64,000 nt of DNA from Gramella sp. Hel_I_59 (GCF_006714895.1 NZ_VFME01000001.1:1860001-1924000); one strand, 5' to 3'; shown: positions 18,148 to 26,448, counted from the stretch's first letter. A program made the numbers and translations. Notes: generated by a model not told the origin, from the sequence alone.

Positions 18148-18935
18148 AAGACTTCAGAAATACAGATTATTGGGCGGTCATCCTTGGAGGTAGCAGTGGT
18201 CTTGGGTATGCGAGTGCAAAAAAGCTTGCAAACCACGGAATGAATATTATTATAATCCACCGCGACAGAAGATCTGAAATTGAAGATATAGAAGAAGCCT
18301 TTGAAAGTATACGCAAAACTGGTGTGGAATTTCGCAGTTTTAATACAGATGCAATTCAGGAAGAGAACAGGAATGAACTCGTATCAAATATCAAGAAATC
18401 TCTTGGTAAGCATGGTAAGGTAAGAACCCTTTTACACAGTATAGCAAAGGGGAATTTAAAGCCAATGTTAGGAGATGAACAAACTCTTAGTAATATTGAT
18501 TTTCAGTTGACTATAGATGCCATGGCATTAAGCTTGTATGACTGGACTCAGGAACTATATAAAAATGACCTTTTTGCGAAAGATGCACGCATCGTTGCTT
18601 TCACCAGTGAAGGAAACAAAAAAGCGTGGAAAAATTACGCGGCAGTTTCAGCAGCCAAAGTAACTCTCGAATCCCTAACCAGGGGAATTGCTCTTGAATT
18701 TGCTGAAAAAGGTGTTCGTGCAAATTGTATTCAGGCGGGAATAACGGTGACAAGATCTTTCCAGATGATTCCGGGCAATCAAACTCTTAGGGAACATGCT
18801 TTGAAACACAATCCATTTAAAAGATTGACGGTGCCAGATGATGTCGCAAATGTTGTCTATTTACTGAGTAAAGATGAGGCTTCCTGGATCACTGGAAGTA
18901 TTATCCCTGTTAATGGGGGTGAGCACTTAATGTAA
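18141..18935 (+). CDS. SDR-type enoyl-ACP reductase (FabL-like)
   Basis: 264-residue short-chain dehydrogenase/reductase. The cofactor motif is GGSSGLG (residues 16-22). The active site is Tyr166-x6-Lys173, the spacing of enoyl-ACP reductases (FabI/FabL), not the Tyr-x3-Lys of ketoreductases; the glycine motif resembles FabL of Bacillus. It probably reduces enoyl-ACP made by the dehydratase encoded 2 bases downstream, supplying saturated starters to the PKS. No ketoreductase is found in the operon, so 3-oxo reduction presumably uses FabG elsewhere in the genome. Confidence 0.83.
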   Translation: MVKDFRNTDYWAVILGGSSGLGYASAKKLANHGMNIIIIHRDRRSEIEDIEEAFESIRKTGVEFRSFNTDAIQEENRNELVSNIKKSLGKHGKVRTLLHSIAKGNLKPMLGDEQTLSNIDFQLTIDAMALSLYDWTQELYKNDLFAKDARIVAFTSEGNKKAWKNYAAVSAAKVTLESLTRGIALEFAEKGVRANCIQAGITVTRSFQMIPGNQTLREHALKHNPFKRLTVPDDVANVVYLLSKDEASWITGSIIPVNGGEHLM

Positions 18936-18937
18936 AT

Positions 18938-19393
18938 TTGCAGTCCTTGAAAAGTATAGATATAGTTTCCAAATTACCTTATTCAGCACCTTTTCTATTC
19001 GTTGACGAAATCACGTCTATTAGCGAGAATGCTATTGAGGGCAATTACCTTTTTAATAAATCACACGATTTTTATCGGGGACATTTTAAGGACAATCCTG
19101 TAACTCCGGGAGTGATCCTAGCTGAATGTATGGCACAAATTGGTGTGGTTTCTCTTGGAATTTACTTGTTAAGTAAGGAGGCTGCAATTTCCGGAACTCC
19201 TAGAATTGCTATGACATCTTCGAATGTAGATTTTATAAAACCTGTTTATCCCGGCGAAAAAGTTTTTGTGAAGTCTGAAAAGAAATACTTTAGGTTTAAC
19301 AAACTGAAGTGCGTGGTGATCACGACAGATGCTGATGAAAACATTTTATGCCGGGGTGAAATTTCAGGAATGATCTTAAAATCTGAATCATGA
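18938..19393 (+). CDS. FabZ-like 3-hydroxyacyl-ACP dehydratase
   Basis: 151-residue hotdog-fold protein. The N-terminal LPYSAPFLFVDEI matches the FabZ LPHRYPFLLVDR region; RGHFKDNPVTPGVILAECMAQ supplies catalytic His49 and Glu63. It should dehydrate 3-hydroxyacyl-ACP to enoyl-ACP. The only start that keeps the conserved N-terminus is the TTG at 18938, two bases after the previous stop, so expression likely depends on translational coupling. Its end overlaps the synthase gene by 4 bases. Confidence 0.85.
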   Translation: MQSLKSIDIVSKLPYSAPFLFVDEITSISENAIEGNYLFNKSHDFYRGHFKDNPVTPGVILAECMAQIGVVSLGIYLLSKEAAISGTPRIAMTSSNVDFIKPVYPGEKVFVKSEKKYFRFNKLKCVVITTDADENILCRGEISGMILKSES

Positions 19394-20664
19394 GTAGAAG
19401 AGTTGTGATTACTGGATTGGGTGTTGCCGCGCCAAATGCAATTGGTATTGATCAATTTGACCAGGCTTTGAAGAATGGCACTAGCGGAATTAAATTCTAC
19501 CAGAATCTGAAAGATCTTAATTTCAGCTGCCAGATAGGAGGGAAGCCACCGGTTACTCAGGAGATGATCAACAAGTATTTCAATCCACTTCAACAGAAAG
19601 GTTTAAATAGCAGCGGACTCATTTATGGAGTGATGGCTGGCGTAGATGCGTGGAAAGATGCTCTCCTTCCAATTTCTTCGGAAGAGGCACCTGACTGGAA
19701 TTCAGGGATCATTTTTGGTACAGGAATCTTGGGAGTAGATAAATTTAGAGAAGCAATTCATTTGATTGATGCCGGAAAAACCAGAAGATTGGGAAGCACT
19801 AGTGTGATCCAGACAATGGCCAGCGGTATCAGCGCTTATTTGGGCGGAATGCTTGGTTGCGGTAACCAGGTAACCACAAATTCTTCTGCATGTACCACGG
19901 GAAATGAAGCGATCATCATGGGATATGACCGTATTATTACAGGAAAGGCTGAAAGAATGCTGGTAGGAAGTTGCGGTGATGACGGACCTTATGTTTGGGG
20001 AGGATTTGACGCGATGAGGATTCTGCCGGGAAAGTATAATGATAACCCTGAAGAAGCTTCCAGACCTATGAGCGCAACTGCTTCGGGGTTTGTGCCGGGA
20101 AGTGGAGCAGGAGCTTTGCTGCTTGAATCCCTGGAATCTGCTTTGGAAAGAGGTGCAAATATTTATGCTGAAGTGCTTGGGGGAGCTGTCAATAGTGGTG
20201 GCCAGAGAGCTGGTGGAAGTATGACGGCAGCAAATAATGAAGCTGTGCAAAGATGTATAAAGGATGCAATAACTTTCGCAGGAATTAAGACTGAGGATAT
20301 TGATTATATAAATGGTCATCTCACAGCAACTACCAGAGACGCTACTGAAATGAAGAACTGGACTTCGGCACTCGGACTTTCAGGAGCAAATTTTCCGAAG
20401 ATTAATTCCTTGAAAGGAATGACCGGACATTGTTTGAGTGCTTCTGGTTCAATTGAAAGTGTTGCAAGTATACTTCAGATTAAAAATCAATATGTATTCG
20501 GAAATATTAACTGCGAAGATGCTCATGCAGATATAACTAATTTAATCGATGACTCCTGTATTCCGAAGAAAACAATAGATTTTGATATTAATATCGCAGC
20601 TAAAGCCAGTTTTGGTTTTGGAGATGTAAATGCGGTCACTATCTTTAAACGGTATAAAAAATAG
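19390..20664 (+). CDS. 3-oxoacyl-ACP synthase (KAS II/FabF-like)
   Basis: 424-residue thiolase-fold condensing enzyme. The decarboxylating C-H-H triad is complete: Cys168 in NSSACTTG, His310 in NGHLTATT and His347 in MTGHCLSASG, with Lys342 in SLKGMTG. The first His motif departs from the usual HGTGT of FabF, and the glycine-rich GSGAGALLLE is present. It should elongate acyl-ACP with malonyl-ACP. As a single KS without a chain-length-factor partner, it looks like a dedicated fatty-acid synthase rather than an aryl-polyene-type heterodimer. ATGA overlap with the upstream dehydratase gene. Confidence 0.93.
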   Translation: MSRRVVITGLGVAAPNAIGIDQFDQALKNGTSGIKFYQNLKDLNFSCQIGGKPPVTQEMINKYFNPLQQKGLNSSGLIYGVMAGVDAWKDALLPISSEEAPDWNSGIIFGTGILGVDKFREAIHLIDAGKTRRLGSTSVIQTMASGISAYLGGMLGCGNQVTTNSSACTTGNEAIIMGYDRIITGKAERMLVGSCGDDGPYVWGGFDAMRILPGKYNDNPEEASRPMSATASGFVPGSGAGALLLESLESALERGANIYAEVLGGAVNSGGQRAGGSMTAANNEAVQRCIKDAITFAGIKTEDIDYINGHLTATTRDATEMKNWTSALGLSGANFPKINSLKGMTGHCLSASGSIESVASILQIKNQYVFGNINCEDAHADITNLIDDSCIPKKTIDFDINIAAKASFGFGDVNAVTIFKRYKK

Positions 20665-20667
20665 CTA

Positions 20668-20919
20668 ATGACCAATCAGGATATAATTTCAAAAATTAAA
20701 ACAATCGTCACTCCATATACTCAACGAAAAGAAGGGCTTTCAGAATTTGATGAAAGTACCAACTTTTTGAATGACCTCGAGATCAATTCCGCTAATCTTG
20801 TGGATGTAGTGCTGGATGTTGAAGATGAATTTGATATTGAAATCGATAATGAATCTATGGAAGGAATGATGACCGTACGCGATGCCAGGGATATCATCGT
20901 CAAAAAGTTGGGTGATTGA
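20668..20919 (+). CDS. Acyl carrier protein of the PKS operon
   Basis: 83 residues, acidic. The phosphopantetheine attachment site is Ser41 in DLEINSANLVDVV, where the usual Asp before Ser is Asn. Helix II is acidic (VEDEFDIEIDNE), as in other ACPs. It should carry the growing chain for the KS, dehydratase and enoyl reductase encoded beside it. Three bases separate it from the KS gene and its stop overlaps the phosphopantetheinyl transferase start by 4 bases. Confidence 0.93.
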   Translation: MTNQDIISKIKTIVTPYTQRKEGLSEFDESTNFLNDLEINSANLVDVVLDVEDEFDIEIDNESMEGMMTVRDARDIIVKKLGD

Positions 20920-21467
20920 TCATTGGAAATGATATTATAGATCTTGAGATCGCGTTGGATAAACCTAGAAGACATAATGATCGCTTTTTATCCAAAGTTT
21001 TTTCAGATAATGAAATCAGGCAAATTCATTCACACTCTCATCCGGAACTGGCAATCTGGAAAATGTGGTCGATGAAGGAAGCGGCTTATAAAGCTCATCA
21101 AAGGCTCTTTCAACTTCCTGTCAGGCTTGATCCGGTTACTTATGAATGTGATCTGGATAATTTGAGTGTGTATAAGAATCAAAACATTTATATAATTAAA
21201 TCGGTACAGGACGAAAATCAAATTTACTCCTGGCTCGAGTTTAAAAATATAGAACATATAAAACTTCCATATTCTACGAATTATAAGTCCGAATTTTTAA
21301 AGGAATTTTCCATTCGAACTGGTCATGACCTTCAGAATATTCAATTCCGAAAAAATAATTTAGGAATACCAGAATTGTTTCTGAAGAACACCGGGACCAG
21401 CTTGCCAATTTCGATCACGCATCATGGCAGGTTTGCTGCAATTTGCTTTCCGTTAATTAACTGCTAA
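20916..21467 (+). CDS. 4'-phosphopantetheinyl transferase
   Basis: 183-residue AcpS/Sfp-superfamily protein. The N-terminal GNDIIDLE gives the Mg-binding Asp, and WSMKEAAYKAH is the W-x-x-KE-A-x-x-K signature. It activates the neighbouring ACP by transferring 4'-phosphopantetheine from CoA to Ser41. The start is a TTG whose bases overlap the ACP stop (TTGA), the tightest coupling in the operon; no other start keeps the GND motif. The dedicated transferase suggests the ACP is not served by the housekeeping AcpS. It ends the operon at a small hairpin. Confidence 0.92.
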   Translation: MIIGNDIIDLEIALDKPRRHNDRFLSKVFSDNEIRQIHSHSHPELAIWKMWSMKEAAYKAHQRLFQLPVRLDPVTYECDLDNLSVYKNQNIYIIKSVQDENQIYSWLEFKNIEHIKLPYSTNYKSEFLKEFSIRTGHDLQNIQFRKNNLGIPELFLKNTGTSLPISITHHGRFAAICFPLINC

Positions 21468-21477
21468 AAGCAGTTAA
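21457..21477 (+). terminator. Hairpin over the PKS operon stop codon
   Basis: Perfect 8-bp stem TTAACTGC with GCAGTTAA around TAAAA, including the transferase stop codon. No T-run follows, so it may be a weak terminator or an mRNA 3'-end stabiliser. Confidence 0.4.
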
Positions 21478-21548
21478 ACATTTAAAAACTCCATTGTTGT
21501 CTCTGCACCTCTTTTGTATCTTCAATCGAGAAATCAAAAATTAAAATT

Positions 21549-22265
21549 ATGAAGCAAGTAGATAAAATGGAGATCGTTCACAGTCAGTCAGCTGAGTTTA
21601 TTGAACAAGGCGAACAGGGAAAATTTTTGAAAATGATCCCGGATACTTTTCTTATCAAAGGAGATGAAGTGGATGGTAAATACAATCAGGGTTACGCAAT
21701 TAGACATTTAAATAGAAGAGACATCCTACTAACTGATGTTGTCGAGGAATCTTCAAAAGCTGCTGTAAAAAAATTCGTGGAAGAAGGTTACCAGATTAAA
21801 GGTATTTTGATCACCTGTGACGCTATCCTTAAAACAGCTTATGCAGATTTAAAAACTATTTCTGAAGATGCTGGTGGTGCTGCCATTTATGCTCATCCAA
21901 GAAATAACATCAAGGACGATTATAGAACTAAAGATATTACGAAAAGGGATCCTGTACTGGATAGTTTCTCCATCAATATTTTTGACCTGCCGGGTGCCAG
22001 TGGAGCTTCTGTAGTTGTTTATTCTGAAATTAATGACGGAATGTTGTTTCCAGGCGAAGACGCTGTAGGATCTGATTATTCTTCAGATTTAACTACGTTC
22101 TCCAGACCTGAAAAAACTAATGCAAATAATGATTTTGGTTTAGCTGAAAGCTGGGCTGCCTTTGATACTGAATTCAGCTTTCTATTTCCTCGAAAGGGAA
22201 AACCAGGCTTCAATTTAGAAGAGGGAAATCAAATTGATATTTTGAATACTCTTGGAAAGAGCTAG
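21549..22265 (+). CDS. Degenerate metallo-beta-lactamase-fold protein
   Basis: 238 residues, not a recognised named family. The order of motifs follows the metallo-beta-lactamase fold: RRDILLTDVVEE (like the ILID strand), GILITCDAILKTA where HxHxDH should be, AAIYAHPRN, IFDLPGASGASVVVY where the PGHTpGS motif should be, and MLFPGEDAVG where GD should be. All expected metal ligands are replaced, so it is probably not a hydrolase and may bind a ligand instead. No signal peptide. It follows the PKS operon by 81 bases but across a hairpin, so membership is uncertain. The fold assignment is inference. Confidence 0.5.
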   Translation: MKQVDKMEIVHSQSAEFIEQGEQGKFLKMIPDTFLIKGDEVDGKYNQGYAIRHLNRRDILLTDVVEESSKAAVKKFVEEGYQIKGILITCDAILKTAYADLKTISEDAGGAAIYAHPRNNIKDDYRTKDITKRDPVLDSFSINIFDLPGASGASVVVYSEINDGMLFPGEDAVGSDYSSDLTTFSRPEKTNANNDFGLAESWAAFDTEFSFLFPRKGKPGFNLEEGNQIDILNTLGKS

Positions 22266-22563
22266 TTTAAGAAATATCAATATATAATATAAAAGGTTGT
22301 TTAGATAGATCTTACACGATCACGATTGCCCTGAATTCAGCAAATCCGTCGATGTAGTTTCTCTTAAAAGCAACCTTTTTTTAATGCACTTTTTTGAAAT
22401 ATTATTTAAATCAAAGAATTAACCCATTACTCTAAATATTAATAGAATGGACTTTTACTTATAAGTTTAAGAATCCAAAATTTACTTACTTAAACTAAGG
22501 TTCTGTTAAACTGCTGCTCACTTCAGCTAAAACTTTCTAATTTAAAGAATAAAATAACCAACC
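22266..22563 (+). other. Long intergenic region with a structured segment, upstream of aconitase
   Basis: 298 bases with no plausible gene. From 22291 to 22382 a 9-bp outer stem (AAAAGGTTG at 22291-22299 with CAACCTTTT at 22371-22379) closes a 71-base loop that contains the palindrome CTGAATTCAG at 22331-22340, and ends in a T-run. It may be a long terminator for the preceding gene or a small structured RNA. The remaining 180 bases before the aconitase start are AT-rich and hold no clear TAnnTTTG match. Confidence 0.45.
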
Positions 22564-24549
22564 ATGTCAAAATTGAATGTCACCCAAAAATTAATCAAAG
22601 AACATTTACTGGAAGGGGAGATGACTCCCGGGAAAGAAATAGGAATAAAAATAGATCAGGCACTACTTCAGGATGCTACAGGAACTCTGGTACAATTAGA
22701 GCTGGAAGCAATGGGACTTAAGAAAGCTCAGACAGAAGTTGCAGTACAGTATGTGGATCATAACCTCCTTCAAACCGACTTTAAAAATGCGGATGATCAC
22801 CTTTTTCTACATTCTGCAGCTGAAAGATTTGGTCTTTGGTATAGCAGACCGGGAAATGGGGTGAGTCATCCCGTTCACATGCAAAGATTTGGAAAGCCAG
22901 GAAAAACCATGGTAGGATCAGACAGTCATACTCCGGCAGCCGGTTCTTTGGGAATGTTAGCGATAGGTACTGGAGGTCTTGATGTTGCTTCAGCAATTGC
23001 AGGGCAGCCATATTTCGTAAAGATGCCTGAAGTGATGGGCGTTAAATTAACTGGAAATTTACCGGATTGGGTTAGTGCCAAGGATGTTATACTTGAAATG
23101 CTTAGACGTTATGATGTCAAGGGCGGAGTAGGGAAGGTTATCGAATATTATGGAGATGGTCTTAAGAATTTAAGTGCTATGGACCGCCACGTGATCGCAA
23201 ATATGGGTGCAGAACTTGGAGCTACAACCACAGTATTTCCTAGTGATGAAGAAACAAAACGATTTTTAAAATCTCAGGATAGAGAATCAGACTGGGTGGA
23301 ACTACTGGCAGATGAAGGTTGTGAATATGAGTATCATGATGAAATTATTCTTGATGAACTTATTCCGCTTATAGCACTTCCAACCAGTCCGGGTAATGTT
23401 GTTCCAGTTTCTGAGGTTGCAGGTAAAAGTATTAGTCAGGTAGTTGTTGGATCCTCAGCAAACCCTGGACTTCGCGACTTCTGGATCGCTGGAGCAATAG
23501 TGGAAGGGAAATCTGTTAATACAGATGTATCATTTGATATAAATCCTACCTCAAGACAAATGATTCAGAATATGATCGAGAACAGAGCTTTTGCTAACCT
23601 TATTAAAGCAGGAGCAAGATTTCATCAATCTGGTTGTATGGGATGTATTGGTATGGGACAGGCACCAGCATCTGGAACCATCAGTTTAAGAACCATGCCT
23701 AGAAATTTCCCAGACAGATCTGGGACTAAAGATGACCAGGTTCATTTATGTAGTCCTGAAACTGCGGCAGCTTCAGCATTAACAGGAAAGATCACAGATC
23801 CAAGAGATCTGGAGAAATTATATGATATGAAGTATCCTAAATTTCAACATCCTGAAATCGAGATCATTAATACTGATATGCTGGTGGCTCCACCGGAAGA
23901 TGGATCAAATGTAGAACTTGTTAAAGGTCCGAATATTCAATCTTTACCGCATATAGACCCGATTTTAAATGAATATGAAGTACCTGTTCTTCTGAAAATG
24001 GGCGATAATGTTTCTACAGATGAAATATTAAAGGCAGGTGCAGAAGTTTTACCTTTCCGAAGTAATTTACCTGAAATTAGTAAATACGCATTTACCGTAA
24101 TCGATGAAACTTATTATGATCGAGCGATGGACACTAAAGATAGCCATGGAGGTCATATTGTAGTTGCCAAAGATAATTATGCGCAGGGATCGAGTAGAGA
24201 ACATGCTGCAATTGCTCCTAAATATCTTGGACAGGTAGCTGTAATAGCAAATTCGTATGCTAGAATCGCATGGCAGAATTTAGTGAATTTCGGAATTTTA
24301 CCATTAGAATTTATAGACATATCAGATTATGAAAAGATTGAACAAGCTGATATCGTGAAATTTGAAAATCTTCAAAGAGATATTAAGGAAAGAAATAATA
24401 TCAAAGTGGTGGTTAAAAAGGAAAATGGAAATGAAGAAACCTTCGAAACAAAACATTCTTTGAGTGATCGACAAATTCAGGTTCTACTGAAGGGTGGAAT
24501 AATAAATGAATTTAAAGAGAAATTAGAGCAGAAAGATTTAACTGCATAA
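22564..24549 (+). CDS. Aconitate hydratase family protein (short, Aquifex-like type)
   Basis: 661 residues, shorter than the AcnA/AcnB forms (750-900) and like the Aquifex-type aconitases or homoaconitases. VGSDSHTPAAGSLGMLAIGTGGLD, RFHQSGCMGCIGMGQ and the swivel domain GDNVSTDEI...NYAQGSSREHAA are conserved. It should interconvert citrate and isocitrate in the TCA cycle. Of the three usual Fe-S cysteines, Cys358 and Cys361 are present, but the first (normally GSCTN) is Ser in VGSSANPG at about residue 297, and an extra Cys396 occurs in HLCSPET. Whether that cysteine substitutes is unknown. Followed by a bidirectional terminator. Confidence 0.88.
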   Translation: MSKLNVTQKLIKEHLLEGEMTPGKEIGIKIDQALLQDATGTLVQLELEAMGLKKAQTEVAVQYVDHNLLQTDFKNADDHLFLHSAAERFGLWYSRPGNGVSHPVHMQRFGKPGKTMVGSDSHTPAAGSLGMLAIGTGGLDVASAIAGQPYFVKMPEVMGVKLTGNLPDWVSAKDVILEMLRRYDVKGGVGKVIEYYGDGLKNLSAMDRHVIANMGAELGATTTVFPSDEETKRFLKSQDRESDWVELLADEGCEYEYHDEIILDELIPLIALPTSPGNVVPVSEVAGKSISQVVVGSSANPGLRDFWIAGAIVEGKSVNTDVSFDINPTSRQMIQNMIENRAFANLIKAGARFHQSGCMGCIGMGQAPASGTISLRTMPRNFPDRSGTKDDQVHLCSPETAAASALTGKITDPRDLEKLYDMKYPKFQHPEIEIINTDMLVAPPEDGSNVELVKGPNIQSLPHIDPILNEYEVPVLLKMGDNVSTDEILKAGAEVLPFRSNLPEISKYAFTVIDETYYDRAMDTKDSHGGHIVVAKDNYAQGSSREHAAIAPKYLGQVAVIANSYARIAWQNLVNFGILPLEFIDISDYEKIEQADIVKFENLQRDIKERNNIKVVVKKENGNEETFETKHSLSDRQIQVLLKGGIINEFKEKLEQKDLTA

Positions 24550-24571
24550 TTCATTCAAGTATATCTATTAA

Positions 24572-24597
24572 AAAAACCCTCTAATTAGAGGGTTTTT
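24572..24597. terminator. Bidirectional terminator between aconitase and hibernation factor
   Basis: A perfect 26-base palindrome: AAAAACCCTCTAA followed by TTAGAGGGTTTTT, with T-runs on both strands. It separates two convergent genes. Confidence 0.88.
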
Positions 24598-24619
24598 AAT
24601 TTTTATAAGATTCTCAATA

Positions 24620-24919
24620 CTAGTGAGAACTCATTTTTGCTTTACGCTTTTCACATTGTCTGTCCAGATCACGAACAGTCTCAGCGATAGAAGCTTCAAA
24701 AGAATTCTCATTAGACTGTGCAAAAATTTCCGGTCCAGGAGCACTCAATCTAACTTCAGTAATATATCCATTTGGCTTTTGATTTTCATCATGTTTGAAA
24801 TAGATATTTGCTCTTACGATCCAGTCATATTTAGTCTCAAGCTTCTCTAACTTCTTTTCAGTAAAAGCTTCAAGGTTTTCACTTTTATCGATGTTTACAA
24901 ATTCAAATACAGTTTCCAT
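24620..24919 (-). CDS. hpf: Ribosome hibernation-promoting factor (short HPF/RaiA type)
   Basis: 99 residues matching the short HPF/YfiA family: an N-terminal FEFVNIDKSENLEAFTEKKLEKL helix, a central beta sheet (ANIYFKHDENQKPNGYITEVRL) and the C-terminal helix with SFEASIAETVRDLDRQCEKRK. It binds the 30S decoding centre and stores ribosomes as 70S or 100S dimers in stationary phase. There is no C-terminal dimerisation domain, so it is the short form. It stands alone, convergent to the aconitase gene. Confidence 0.88.
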   Translation of the reverse strand: METVFEFVNIDKSENLEAFTEKKLEKLETKYDWIVRANIYFKHDENQKPNGYITEVRLSAPGPEIFAQSNENSFEASIAETVRDLDRQCEKRKAKMSSH

Positions 24920-25109
24920 TTAATTCAATTTTTTGATTGTTTAAATTAACCTAATATCTCTTGGGACACCAAGCCTGTTATGGCTCTTTTAGCAAAGTTT
25001 TAATAAAGTATTTAGAGCATACTTTTTACTTACTTAAAGTATTTCTAATAATTAGATAAAGAATCTAAAACAAGCATTGCAGGGCAGTTTCAATCATTAT
25101 TTTTGTTGT

Positions 25110-25565
25110 ATGAAAACAACGGACTTACCAAAGAAGATGATGGGAAAGGCTATTTCCCTGGCAAAAGAAGGAGCTGAAAGCGATAACGGTGGTCCATTTG
25201 GAGCAGTGATCACGAAAGGGGAGGAGATCATAGCAGCAACTTATAATAGAGTTTCTGGCGATCAGGATTGCACTCAACATGCAGAACTAAGAGCAATACA
25301 GTTAGCTTGTAAGCAATTGGGGACTAAAAACCTGGAAGGTTGCGTATTGTACACTAGTTGTGAACCATGCATGATGTGTCTAGGTGCAGCTCATTGGGCA
25401 AATTTCGACTATATTTACTATGCTGCTTCTGCGGAAGATGCCAAGGAAAATGGATTTCTTTACTCAGATATGTATTATAATTCCTCTACTGAAAACAGGC
25501 ACCAGGAGTTTAAAATGATCCAGCTATGTAGAGATGAAGCATTAAAGGTCTGGCTCAAGAAATAA
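25110..25565 (+). CDS. CMP/dCMP-deaminase-fold nucleoside deaminase (guanine deaminase-like)
   Basis: 151 residues from the ATG at 25110; the frame extends upstream to a TTG at 25077 without family similarity. The zinc site is QHAELRAI plus SCEPCMMCLGA (H-A-E and P-C-x-x-C), as in guanine deaminase and TadA. The start MKTTDLPKKMMGKAISLAKEGAE and GGPFGAVI resemble the short bacterial guanine deaminases (GuaD). A tRNA adenosine deaminase role is less likely but not excluded. Confidence 0.83.
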   Translation: MKTTDLPKKMMGKAISLAKEGAESDNGGPFGAVITKGEEIIAATYNRVSGDQDCTQHAELRAIQLACKQLGTKNLEGCVLYTSCEPCMMCLGAAHWANFDYIYYAASAEDAKENGFLYSDMYYNSSTENRHQEFKMIQLCRDEALKVWLKK

Positions 25566-25593
25566 TTATAATTTACCCTACTCAAAATTGCAT

Positions 25594-26448
25594 ATGGATA
25601 ACAAGCAGAAGAATGAAGAAGCTGAAAAAGTAGATAAAGAATTAGACAGCCAGGATTCTCAGGATAAAACCATGACTAAAACACATGGAGAGATCTTGAA
25701 AGAGCAAATTATTGAAGGCTGTGAAACCTATGATCGTAGTAAGAGTAGCATCTTATTAAGTTCTTTTACTGCTGGTTTAGAAATTGGTTTCAGTTTTCTT
25801 ATGTTATGCTCATTATTCAGCTTTCTTGAAGGCAAAGTTGCTGAAGAAACTATCTTTAAGTTGATAGCCTTCGTCTATCCTATAGGGTTTATTCTGGTTG
25901 TCCTGGGGAAATCTATATTATTTACAGAACAGACTTCTTTATTAGCTTTGCCAGTACTGAATAACCGTAGAAGTGTCTGGAGTTTATTCCAGATTTGGGG
26001 AGTAGTTATTCTAGGTAACCTGGCAGGAGGGATGCTCATAGCTCTTACGGTTTCTTGGCTTGGCTCCGGATTAAACTTGTTTGAAGCCGAAGTAATCGCT
26101 AAAATTGGTGAGCACTTTGTAGATTATGATATACTTACAATTTTTCTGAGTGCAATTATGGCCGGTTGGTTGATGGGACTTTTAAGCTGGTTGGTAACTT
26201 CTTCTAAGGAAACAACAGCAGAGATCCTAATCATATATGTAATTACGGCAGTTATGGGCTTTACAGGATTACACCATAGTATTATTGGTCATATTGAAAT
26301 ATTTGCAGGTATGCTGGTTTCAGATAAAATCACCTTTCTGGTATATTTAAAAACACTGGGTACTGCATTAGCAGGTAATGCTATTGGTGCTACCGTATTT
26401 GTAGCATTACTTAAGTACAGAGCATTTGTATTTAATATAAAGATGTAA
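25594..26448 (+). CDS. Formate/nitrite transporter family (FNT) membrane protein
   Basis: 284 residues from the ATG at 25594. A charged cytoplasmic N-terminus of about 45 residues is followed by six hydrophobic segments. Typical FNT features include the E-I-G-F-S-F region of TM1, the FTEQTSLLALPVLNN segment, GNLAGGMLIAL and the late TM GNAIGATVFVALLKY. It resembles the YfdC-type branch, whose substrate is less certain than FocA or NirC. It is downstream of the deaminase by 28 bases on the same strand; no functional link is evident. Confidence 0.85.
   Translation: MDNKQKNEEAEKVDKELDSQDSQDKTMTKTHGEILKEQIIEGCETYDRSKSSILLSSFTAGLEIGFSFLMLCSLFSFLEGKVAEETIFKLIAFVYPIGFILVVLGKSILFTEQTSLLALPVLNNRRSVWSLFQIWGVVILGNLAGGMLIALTVSWLGSGLNLFEAEVIAKIGEHFVDYDILTIFLSAIMAGWLMGLLSWLVTSSKETTAEILIIYVITAVMGFTGLHHSIIGHIEIFAGMLVSDKITFLVYLKTLGTALAGNAIGATVFVALLKYRAFVFNIKM

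Noticed and set aside
19702..20319. 205-codon frame antisense to the KAS II-type gene
   Set aside because: It lies fully inside a well-supported gene, reads as low-complexity Ser/Ile-rich sequence and has no family signature.
15266..21467. Flexirubin or dialkylresorcinol (DarA/DarB) biosynthesis cluster
   Set aside because: The cluster has a type III PKS and lacks the DarA/DarB-type enzymes and the long aryl-polyene gene set, so it is a different pathway.
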